Source: an uncultured Clostridia bacterium
GTDB taxonomy: Bacteria > Bacillota > Clostridia > Christensenellales > Aristaeellaceae
DNA length: 18,501 bases
Direction: 5' to 3'
Assembly (NCBI GenBank): GCA_934663625.1
Contig: CAKUKP010000064.1
Coordinates: 1-18,501 of the forward strand
The notes beneath the pieces are model-generated. The model was given only the letters and a program-made list of their open reading frames with translations. It did no database searches and had not been told where the DNA came from. A program made the translations under genes and the position numbers. This document shows positions 1 through 5,309 of this stretch, piece after piece. Position 1 is the stretch's first letter; every line of letters begins with the position of its first letter.

Positions 1-28
1 TTACGATTTTTGCTTTTTCATCGGCCAT
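1..28 (-). CDS. 5' end of an unidentified gene leaving the window
   Basis: Only nine codons are visible, reading MADEKAKIV from an ATG at 28-26 on the minus strand. A strong AAGGAGG ribosome binding site (complement of 37-43) lies 8-9 bases upstream of the ATG, which is why I accept it as a real start. The product cannot be identified from nine residues. No promoter is seen between this start and the hairpin at 66-91. The gene is therefore either read through that hairpin (attenuation) or served by a promoter I cannot recognise. Confidence 0.6.
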
Positions 29-59
29 TCGCATTTCCTCCTTCTTATTTGATGGCATG

Positions 60-91
60 AAAAAAGGGCCTGACTTGTTGCAGTCAAGCCC
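60..91 (-). terminator. Intrinsic terminator or attenuator upstream of the partial minus-strand gene
   Basis: On the minus strand, GGGCTTGACT pairs with AGTCAGGCCC (82-91 with 66-75, 10 pairs including one G.U) around a 6-base loop. Six T residues follow (the A-run at 60-65). It sits 32 bases before the ATG of the leftward gene. Just upstream on the same strand, CAAGC-GGG-GCTTG could form a competing hairpin that uses part of the terminator's 5' arm, which would make this a leader attenuator. That last step is inference. Confidence 0.6.
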
Positions 92-124
92 CGCTTGTAG
101 GGATACCTCCTTCCTCTGCCCATG

Positions 125-160
125 AAAAAACCGCCCTGTGTCTCATTAGGGCGGTTTTTT
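125..160. terminator. Bidirectional intrinsic terminator
   Basis: CCGCCCT (131-137) pairs with AGGGCGG (148-154). There is an A6 tract on the left (125-130) and a T6 tract on the right (155-160), so the hairpin can stop transcription in either direction. It lies 7 bases before the open frame of the truncated cas12a. Transcription entering from the left would be expected to end here rather than enter cas12a. Confidence 0.75.
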
Positions 161-167
161 CAGTAGG

Positions 168-2093
168 TTGGCAGTCCATATTTGGTTGTTTTATTGTGTA
201 TCCCTTTGTCCACCGACGCAAGAAATCATTGATGTATACGACAAAGGCTATTTTAAATCTGATTTTGGAAAACAGAATCCGGAACTGTTCCGGAAATCGC
301 TTGTGCAGTTGATCGATTATTTCAAAATGGGTATTTCGCGAAATGAAGCGACGCGCAGCTTCGATCTGGAAAGCCATTGGAAGCCGACGGCAGAATATGC
401 GGACATCGGCGAGTTTTACCATGATACGCAGTGCGCTTGTTATGAACTCGGCAAAGAAACGGTGAATTTCAATGGACTGCTATCCATGGTGGAATGCGGA
501 ATGGGCTATCTGTTTGAAATCTATTCAAAGGATTTTTCGGAATACAGCCACGGAAGCCCCAATCTGCATACAATTTACTTCAAGGCGATATTCGATGAGA
601 GTACGGCTGGAAACATCCGTTTGCAGGGCGGCGCGCAGATATTCATGCGTCCGGCGAGCCTGAACGTGCGGGATACGGCGCATCATCCGGCAAATGTGCC
701 TTTGAAGAACAAAAACCCCTTGAATCCAAAGAAAACGAGTACATTTGCCTATGAACTGATCAAGGACAGGCGCTACACCTATGATCATTTTGAATTGCAT
801 ATGCCGATTGCTTTGAACTTTAAAGCTTCCGCTGAAAATGCAAAGACATTGCAAAAGCGGCTGAACGATGATGTCAATCGGGCACTGTGCAATTCCGATC
901 AGCTGTACATCATCGGCATCGATCGCGGCGAGCGCAATTTGCTGTATTACAGCGTGATCGATCGGGATGGACGTATCGTGGAGCAGGATTCATTGAACGT
1001 CATTGCAGATCAACAGGACGGCGTAACCCATCAGGCGGATTATCATGCTATGCTGGGGGCAAAGGAGGAAAAACGGCTAAATGCCCGCCGCAAATGGCGC
1101 ACGATTGAGGGCATTAAGAACCTGAAGGAGGGATATTTAAGCCAGGCGGTGCACAAAATCTGTCAACTGGTTGAAAAGTACAATGCGATTATTGTAATGG
1201 AAAACCTGAACGCGGGTTTTAAAAACGCGCGTTCCGCTGTGGAGAAATCCGTATATCAGAAATTTGAAAAGATGCTGTGCGATAAATTGAGCTTTTGGGT
1301 GAATAAGCAAAAGCAGGCGAATGAAAGCGGCAGCGTATTGAATGCGTATCAGCTGGCGATGCCGACAACATCCTATAATGATATGCGTGGGCAGAACGGC
1401 ATTATCTTCTATGTTCCGGCGTGGCTTACCAGCAAGATCGATCCTACCACGGGCTTTGCGGATATGATTCATCCAAAATATGTTTCCGTTGAAGCCGCAA
1501 AGGCGATGATCTCCACATTCAAGGGCATTCGGTTCAATGAATCGGAAAATCTGTTTGAATTTGCCGTGGATTATGGTAAGCTGGATCGAAGCAAGAGTTC
1601 GCATATCCAAGAATGGACGATTTGCACGCATGGCGACCGCATTGAAACCCGCCAGAACAGGAACAAGCAATGGGAGAGCAGGAGCGTTTATCCTACGGAG
1701 ATGTTTGCGCAGCTGTTCAAGGATTACGGGATTGATTATAGACAATGCGATTTGAAGAAAGCGATATTGCAGCGGACGGAGAAGAAATTCTTTGAAGACT
1801 TCATGCGTTATCTGCGGCTTACGCTGCAAATGCGCAACAGCAAAACCGGTACGGCGGAGGATTATCTGATTTCGCCCGTGCGGAATGCAGCGGGGATATT
1901 CTTTGATTCCCGCAGGGCGAACGCCGCGCAGCCGAGGGACGCCGATGCGAACGGCGCATACAATATTGCGCGCAAGGGGCTGTGGACGGTAAATTCAATA
2001 AAGGTGGATGGCGACAAGCTGAGCGTGAACCTCAAAATGGATAATAAGCAGTGGTTGGAATATGCGCAGAAAAATGTGCTGGAAATGGGGTGA
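168..2093 (+). CDS. cas12a: Cas12a (Cpf1), C-terminal half only; N-terminally truncated, probably a decaying gene
   Basis: This is an RNA-guided DNA endonuclease of type V-A CRISPR, but only the distal half is present (641 codons against about 1200-1300 in the family). From about residue 16 it aligns by eye with LbCas12a from about residue 608: end of PI, WED-III (SHGSPNLHTIYFKAIFDE near 127-144), RuvC-I IGIDRGERNLLY (Asp252), bridge helix near 305-320, RuvC-II VMENLN (Glu345), Nuc LQMRNS (Arg556), and RuvC-III DADANGAYNIARKG (Asp593). The crRNA-processing residues known from LbCas12a (His759, Lys768, Lys785) match His173, Lys182 and Lys199. WED-I, REC1, REC2, WED-II and the PAM-contacting lysines are missing. 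The first 14 residues have no Cas12a likeness. The frame opens with TTG without a good ribosome binding site. The first in-frame ATG is at 327, also without one. The long frame has no stop or frameshift, so truncation is recent or the fragment is still used. Confidence 0.9.
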   Translation: MAVHIWLFYCVSLCPPTQEIIDVYDKGYFKSDFGKQNPELFRKSLVQLIDYFKMGISRNEATRSFDLESHWKPTAEYADIGEFYHDTQCACYELGKETVNFNGLLSMVECGMGYLFEIYSKDFSEYSHGSPNLHTIYFKAIFDESTAGNIRLQGGAQIFMRPASLNVRDTAHHPANVPLKNKNPLNPKKTSTFAYELIKDRRYTYDHFELHMPIALNFKASAENAKTLQKRLNDDVNRALCNSDQLYIIGIDRGERNLLYYSVIDRDGRIVEQDSLNVIADQQDGVTHQADYHAMLGAKEEKRLNARRKWRTIEGIKNLKEGYLSQAVHKICQLVEKYNAIIVMENLNAGFKNARSAVEKSVYQKFEKMLCDKLSFWVNKQKQANESGSVLNAYQLAMPTTSYNDMRGQNGIIFYVPAWLTSKIDPTTGFADMIHPKYVSVEAAKAMISTFKGIRFNESENLFEFAVDYGKLDRSKSSHIQEWTICTHGDRIETRQNRNKQWESRSVYPTEMFAQLFKDYGIDYRQCDLKKAILQRTEKKFFEDFMRYLRLTLQMRNSKTGTAEDYLISPVRNAAGIFFDSRRANAAQPRDADANGAYNIARKGLWTVNSIKVDGDKLSVNLKMDNKQWLEYAQKNVLEMG

Positions 2094-2134
2094 ACGCTAT
2101 GGGATTTTATGTGTATAAATCGGCGGTGCGATCA

Positions 2135-2164
2135 TTGACAGAATAATAAAGGGAATGGTATAAT
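2135..2164 (+). promoter_or_regulatory. Strong sigma-A promoter upstream of the CRISPR array
   Basis: TTGACA (2135-2140) and TATAAT (2159-2164), both perfect consensus, are separated by 18 bases. It lies 41 bases after the cas12a stop and would transcribe the Cas2-like relic, the leader and the CRISPR array. It overlaps the relic's open frame, which fits a region no longer under coding constraint. Confidence 0.7.
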
Positions 2165-2311
2165 TTTCGGGAAAGCGGGGGTGGATGCGCGCACTTAAAA
2201 ACCTTTGATGAGAATGATAGCGTATATGTTTTTAGAATGAGCAATTCTTGCGAAATAATACGCTATGGTTATGCGAAGCATGATACCGATGATCTGTTGA
2301 TCGTTCAATAG
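2150..2311 (+). pseudogene. Cas2-like C-terminal relic
   Basis: A 53-codon open stretch runs from after a TAA at 2147-2149 to the TAG at 2309-2311. It has no start codon. The last 37 codons (from 2201) read like a Cas2 C-terminus: DSVYVFRMSNSCEIIRYGYA, then an acidic tail ending DDLLIVQ. The resemblance is to the final beta-strand region of Cas2 proteins, judged by eye. The position fits the usual type V-A order cas12a-cas4-cas1-cas2-array, in which cas2 lies next to the leader. The rest of cas2, all of cas1 and cas4 are missing, so a deletion appears to have joined the end of cas12a to the end of cas2. It could also be an unrelated short open frame. Confidence 0.45.
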
Positions 2312-2441
2312 GATTTGCAGACCGAGGTCTTTATGCTTTGTCTACGTTCAATTGTGGGGGTATTTGCTTGAGAGTACATGCGTTTTTTGTAACAAATGGT
2401 CAGAATACAACTGATGAAGTTGTTCATTGTGACTGTGTAAG
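2312..2441 (+). promoter_or_regulatory. Presumed CRISPR leader
   Basis: This is a 130-base non-coding stretch between the Cas2-like relic and the first repeat, at the end of the array opposite the degenerate repeat, where the leader is expected. It is locally AT-rich, with a T6 run at 2383-2388. It contains a tight hairpin AGACC-GA-GGTCT (2319-2330) and a weak promoter-like pair TTGAGA (2368-2373) with TAACAA (2390-2395). No adaptation genes remain to use it. Confidence 0.45.
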
Positions 2442-2790
2442 GGCTAATACCCCTACGTAATTTCTACTGTTGTAGATATTGGGATAATAATGTGATTCAC
2501 ATTAGGCTAAAACCCCTACGTAATTTCTACTGTTGTAGATCAGAGGGCATCAAGAGAGCGCAGACGGCTAAAACCCCTACGTAATTTCTACTGTTGTAGA
2601 TGATGTGCTGCGTGATCACGCCATCTGGGCTAATACCCCTACGTAATTTCTACTGTTGTAGATAGGGATGTAAAATTCGCACCATGCCGCGGCTAAAACC
2701 CCTACGTAATTTCTACTGTTGTAGATATCACCGTCCTTATTTTGGGGTATCATCGGCTAATACCCCTACGTAATTCCTGCTGTTGTGGTT
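2442..2790 (+). CRISPR. Cas12a-type CRISPR array: 6 repeats, 5 spacers
   Basis: The 36-bp repeats start at 2442, 2505, 2566, 2628, 2691 and 2755. The unit begins GGCTAAWACCCCTACG and ends with the Cas12a crRNA handle TAATTTCTACTGTTGTAGAT, so the array reads on the plus strand like cas12a. W is T in repeats 1, 4 and 6 and A in repeats 2, 3 and 5. Spacers are 2478-2504 (27 bp), 2541-2565 (25), 2602-2627 (26), 2664-2690 (27) and 2727-2754 (28). The last repeat (2755-2790) carries several changes in the handle, as is common at the leader-distal end. No spacer match is evident within this window. The first five repeats have an intact handle hairpin UCUAC-UGUU-GUAGA, so crRNAs could still be made if a Cas12a processing activity is present. 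Confidence 0.97.
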
Positions 2791-2807
2791 TCTATGGTGG
2801 AACGAAA

Positions 2808-2852
2808 CGCGCCGCAAGTTGAAATTTTACTTGCCAAATCCACTGCGGCGCG
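2808..2852. repeat. Inverted repeat between the CRISPR array and the serS promoter
   Basis: CGCGCCGCA (2808-2816) pairs perfectly with TGCGGCGCG (2844-2852). A smaller nested repeat is CAAGT (2815-2819) with ACTTG (2829-2833). There is no T-tract, so it is not a typical terminator. The right arm fills the -35/-10 spacer of the serS promoter and the -35 lies in the loop, so it could be an operator or an array-end hairpin. Its function is unknown. Confidence 0.6.
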
Positions 2853-2859
2853 GTATAAT
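2831..2859 (+). promoter_or_regulatory. serS promoter
   Basis: TTGCCA (2831-2836) and TATAAT (2854-2859) are separated by 17 bases. Transcription would start near 2866, giving a leader of about 258 bases that contains the T-box element before serS. Confidence 0.7.
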
Positions 2860-2879
2860 TACATTAAATCAATAAGCGT

Positions 2880-3097
2880 ATGGAAAAAATGTGTGCGATG
2901 TTCGGGCGCATAGAGAGCCGGTGAGGGTGGAAATCCGGCGGCAGGCGCGCACGCTTCCGCTTTTCCCGCGTCCGGCGATGAACCGGAGGGCTTGCGCCCC
3001 TTACCGCGCATCGAGTGGTCGGAAGCTGATTCCGGCAATTTGGGTGGCAACGCGGAGTCTTTCGTCCCAAGCAAAGGGATGAGAGGCTTATTTTTAT
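2880..3097 (+). promoter_or_regulatory. T-box riboswitch controlling serS, serine specific
   Basis: The conserved T-box sequence TGGGTGGCAACGCGG is at 3041-3055. It is followed by an intrinsic terminator whose 12-bp stem pairs 3057-3068 with 3076-3087, then TTATTTTTAT. Stem I can be drawn with GGAAAA (2882-2887) pairing TTTTCC (2961-2966) below and GTGTGCG (2891-2897) pairing CGCGCAC (2946-2952) above. The 3' side of the internal loop between them carries TCC (2956-2958), a serine codon, as the probable specifier. The bulge bases UGGC are complementary to a tRNA ending GCCA, which fits the G discriminator of tRNA-Ser. Uncharged tRNA-Ser should favour the antiterminator and raise serS expression. 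The T-box identity is clear from the sequence. The specifier assignment is inference from hand folding. Confidence 0.88.
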
Positions 3098-3123
3098 ACG
3101 CAAAGCACAGGAGGGAATTTTTC

Positions 3124-4407
3124 ATGATCGATATTAATCTGATTCGCACCAATCCCGATCTCGTTCGCGAGAACATCAAAAAGAAGTTTCAGGACGCCAA
3201 GCTGGTGCTGGTGGACGAGGTAATCGCGCTGGACAAGGAAAACCGCGAGGCCATGCAGCGCGGCGATGCGCTGCGCGCACAGCGCAACAAGATTTCCAAG
3301 CAGATCGGCATGCTGATGGGCAAGGGACAGAAGGAAGAGGCCGAGGAAGCCAAGAAACAGGTTTCCGCGATCAACGATGAACTGCTGGATCTGGAAAAGA
3401 AGGAAGAAGAACTGGCGGCGGAAATCAAAAAGCGCATGATGGTGATCCCGAACATCATCGATGCTTCCGTGCCGATTGGCAAGGATGATTCCGAAAACGT
3501 GGAAAATGAACGCTTTGGCGAGCCGGTCGTGCCGGATTTCGAGGTGCCCTATCATGTGGACATCATGGAAAAGCTGAACGGCATCGATCTGGACGCGGCG
3601 CGCAGAACCAGCGGCAATGGATTCTATTATCTGAAGGGCGATATCGCGCGCCTGCATTCCGCGATTCTGTCCTATGCGCGCGATTTCATGATCGACCGCG
3701 GATTTACCTATTATGTGCCGCCGTTCATGATCCGCAGCGCGGTGGTCAACGGCGTGATGAGCTTTTCTGAAATGGAAAACATGATGTACAAGATCGAGGG
3801 TGAAGATCTGTATCTGATCGGCACCAGCGAACACAGCATGATCGGCAAGTTCATCGATACCATTCTGGATGAAAAGGATCTGCCGCAGACCCTGACCAGC
3901 TATTCGCCCTGCTTCCGCAAGGAGGTCGGCGCGCACGGCATCGAAGAACGCGGCGTATATCGCATCCATCAGTTCGAAAAGCAGGAAATGATCGTCGTCT
4001 GCAAGCCCGAAGATTCCATGATGTGGTATCAGAAGCTTTGGCAGAACACCGTCGATTTCTTCCGCACGCTGGATATTCCGGTGCGCACGCTGGAATGCTG
4101 CAGCGGCGATCTGGCCGATCTTAAGGTCAAGAGCTGCGATGTGGAGGCATGGTCGCCCCGCCAGAAGAAGTATTTCGAGGTCGGCTCCTGCTCCAATCTG
4201 GGCGATGCGCAGGCGCGCCGTCTGGGCATTCGCGTCAAGGGCGCCGATGGCAAGAAGTATCTGGCGCATACCCTGAATAATACCGTCGTCGCGCCGCCGC
4301 GCATGCTGATTGCCTTCCTTGAAAACAATCTGCAGGCCGATGGCCGCGTACGCATCCCCGAAGCCCTGCGCATGTACATGGGCGGCAAAGAATACCTTAC
4401 GCGCTGA
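3124..4407 (+). CDS. serS: Seryl-tRNA synthetase
   Basis: This class II aminoacyl-tRNA synthetase charges tRNA-Ser (and tRNA-Sec where present) with serine in the cytoplasm. The 427-residue product has an N-terminal charged helical arm (about residues 25-105), motif 2 FRKEVGAHGIEERGVYRIHQ near 265-285, the SSCSN-like strand FEVGSCSNLGDAQARR, and a motif 3 region NNTVVAPPRMLIAFLENN near 385-402. The end, EALRMYMGG, is typical. In this branch NNTVVAPPR replaces the commoner NGTALAVGR, and TSEHSMIG replaces TAE-type residues; I believe this is a regular clostridial variant. The start at 3124 follows AGGAGGG (3109-3115) with good spacing, and the reading frame upstream of it is the T-box leader, not protein. 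The gene appears monocistronic, with a terminator at 4448. Confidence 0.97.
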   Translation: MIDINLIRTNPDLVRENIKKKFQDAKLVLVDEVIALDKENREAMQRGDALRAQRNKISKQIGMLMGKGQKEEAEEAKKQVSAINDELLDLEKKEEELAAEIKKRMMVIPNIIDASVPIGKDDSENVENERFGEPVVPDFEVPYHVDIMEKLNGIDLDAARRTSGNGFYYLKGDIARLHSAILSYARDFMIDRGFTYYVPPFMIRSAVVNGVMSFSEMENMMYKIEGEDLYLIGTSEHSMIGKFIDTILDEKDLPQTLTSYSPCFRKEVGAHGIEERGVYRIHQFEKQEMIVVCKPEDSMMWYQKLWQNTVDFFRTLDIPVRTLECCSGDLADLKVKSCDVEAWSPRQKKYFEVGSCSNLGDAQARRLGIRVKGADGKKYLAHTLNNTVVAPPRMLIAFLENNLQADGRVRIPEALRMYMGGKEYLTR

Positions 4408-4447
4408 GCCAAACGCAGGGCGTTTGATCCCAGTAGCTTCCGCGCTG

Positions 4448-4491
4448 TTGATTGCGCCCGGCAAGAATGGGCGCAATCAAGCGACGTTTTT
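4448..4491 (+). terminator. serS terminator
   Basis: TTGATTGCGCCC (4448-4459) pairs perfectly with GGGCGCAATCAA (4469-4480) across a 9-base loop, and a T5 run follows at 4487-4491. A second inverted repeat follows at once, GTTTTTGCAGC (4486-4496) with GCTGCAAAAAC (4508-4518), which may support termination from either side. Confidence 0.8.
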
Positions 4492-4561
4492 GCAGCCATA
4501 TATTAAAGCTGCAAAAACTATGGCGGGTACGGCGACAAATGAGAATAGATTGAAGCGTAAT

Positions 4562-4598
4562 ACAGCGCACCGAGTTGGTTGGCAACTCGGTGCGCTGT
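4562..4598. terminator. Long perfect hairpin between converging genes
   Basis: Sixteen perfect base pairs join 4562-4577 (ACAGCGCACCGAGTTG) to 4583-4598 around a 5-base loop. It sits 12 bases beyond the stop of the minus-strand XRE gene. The T content beyond the stem is modest on the plus side (CTTTGTTTGG) and absent on the minus side, so it may act mainly as a 3' end-protecting hairpin. Confidence 0.6.
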
Positions 4599-4610
4599 GC
4601 TTTGTTTGGT

Positions 4611-4814
4611 TTATTCGTCTGGGACGTATTCGATGATATCGCTTACCTTACAATTTAAAATTTCACAGAGCGTATTGATGGTTTTGGTATTGATCGCTTC
4701 ACCGTGCTTTATACGGTGCAACGTATTGGCGGACATGCCCTGCTTGAAGATCAGCTGATATTCTGTCACGCCGTACCGCTTCAATGTTTCATAAAATGGA
4801 CGATACGAAATCAT
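4611..4814 (-). CDS. Small XRE-family HTH regulator (67 aa)
   Basis: The protein is almost entirely a Cro/CI-type helix-turn-helix: MISYRPFYETLKRYGVTEYQ, then a recognition-helix region MSANTLHRIKHGEAINTKT, ending LCEILNCKVSDIIEYVPDE. This matches the common small clostridial HTH proteins that start MISY..PFWETL and end DIIEY.PDE, so I place the start at the ATG at 4814 (GGTGA nearby) rather than at the TTG at 4826 or the ATG at 4820. It lies 23 bases after the stop of another HTH gene in the same direction, so the two are probably co-transcribed. It has no ligand or enzymatic domain. Its target genes are unknown. Confidence 0.8.
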   Translation of the reverse strand: MISYRPFYETLKRYGVTEYQLIFKQGMSANTLHRIKHGEAINTKTINTLCEILNCKVSDIIEYVPDE

Positions 4815-4837
4815 TTTCATCACCAACTATTAAACTA

Positions 4838-5191
4838 TCAAAGCTTCCGCAGCCGTTCGTCGCGTCGCAGCGTTTCTTTTGCCGCGGCGGCGAGATCGCA
4901 GATCACGCGGATTTCATATTCGCTGCAATCCTCCAGCACGCGTGCGATATCCTGTTCAAATTGCACCTTTGCCTTGATCACGCTATCGCAGAGCAGATCA
5001 TCGCTCGTGATGGAAAGGGCGTTTGCGATTCCGACGAGGGTAGTCAGGCTGACGCGGGTGGTGCCGGTTTCGATATTGCTCAAATGCGTTGGTGAAATGC
5101 CGACCAATTCCGAAAGCCTTTCCTGCGTAAGATCGGCTTTGATTCTGGCGATTTTGATTCGCTTGCCGATTGCCTTGTAATCCAGATCCAT
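4838..5191 (-). CDS. XRE-family HTH regulator with C-terminal extension (117 aa)
   Basis: The N-terminal domain (about 1-65) is a standard Cro/CI helix-turn-helix: IGKRIKIARIKADLTQERLS, then GISPTHLSNIETGTTRVSL. A helical tail of about 50 residues follows (FEQDIARVLEDCSEYEIRVI) and probably serves in dimerisation. I chose the ATG at 5191 because GGGGGA lies about 6 bases upstream on the minus strand; the frame extends to 5212 without a ribosome binding site. It is divergent from the SLOG gene across a 118-base region carrying a palindrome at 5262-5286. The simplest inference is that it represses itself and its divergent neighbour. Confidence 0.85.
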   Translation of the reverse strand: MDLDYKAIGKRIKIARIKADLTQERLSELVGISPTHLSNIETGTTRVSLTTLVGIANALSITSDDLLCDSVIKAKVQFEQDIARVLEDCSEYEIRVICDLAAAAKETLRRDERLRKL

Positions 5192-5229
5192 ACTGTATCC
5201 CCCGCACATCAAATAATTTTACAAATGTA

Positions 5230-5258
5230 TTGTATTCACGGACACAGGACATTATAAT
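5230..5258 (+). promoter_or_regulatory. Promoter of the SLOG gene, overlapping a possible opposed promoter
   Basis: On the plus strand TTGTAT (5230-5235) and TATAAT (5253-5258) are 17 bases apart. On the minus strand, almost the same bases give TTATAA (5257-5252) and TACAAT (5234-5229), also 17 apart and directed at the XRE gene. The two promoters would exclude each other. The plus-strand one has the better -10. Confidence 0.55.
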
Positions 5259-5261
5259 AAT

Positions 5262-5286
5262 CTATATCCGTATACTACGGAAATAG
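5262..5286. promoter_or_regulatory. Palindromic operator candidate between XRE and SLOG genes
   Basis: The perfect core TCCGTA-TAC-TACGGA (5267-5281) extends outward with CTAT and ATAG to 25 bp with a single mismatched pair. It lies at the expected transcription start of the SLOG gene, just beyond the -10, the classical position for a repressor. The adjacent XRE regulator is the likely ligand, but this is inference. Confidence 0.6.
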
Positions 5287-5309
5287 ATAAGGAATGGGCG
5301 TGATTTGAA

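Noticed and set aside
168..2093. Reading the frame as a TnpB or a separate compact Cas12 family
   Set aside because: The sequence follows LbCas12a closely from end of PI to C-terminus, including spacing of RuvC-I to RuvC-II (93 residues), so it is a truncated Cas12a and not an independent small nuclease family.
2099..2146. 15-codon frame MGFYVYKSAVRSLTE just after cas12a, possibly the start of the lost next cas gene
   Set aside because: It is too short to identify, does not resemble Cas4 or Cas1 N-termini I know, and is as likely to be chance.
2312..2441. tracrRNA or scout RNA gene in the leader
   Set aside because: No anti-repeat complementary to the array repeat is seen, and Cas12a systems do not need a tracrRNA.
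3094..4476. 460-codon minus-strand frame over serS
   Set aside because: It is a shadow of serS, His- and Ala-rich with no homology signal.
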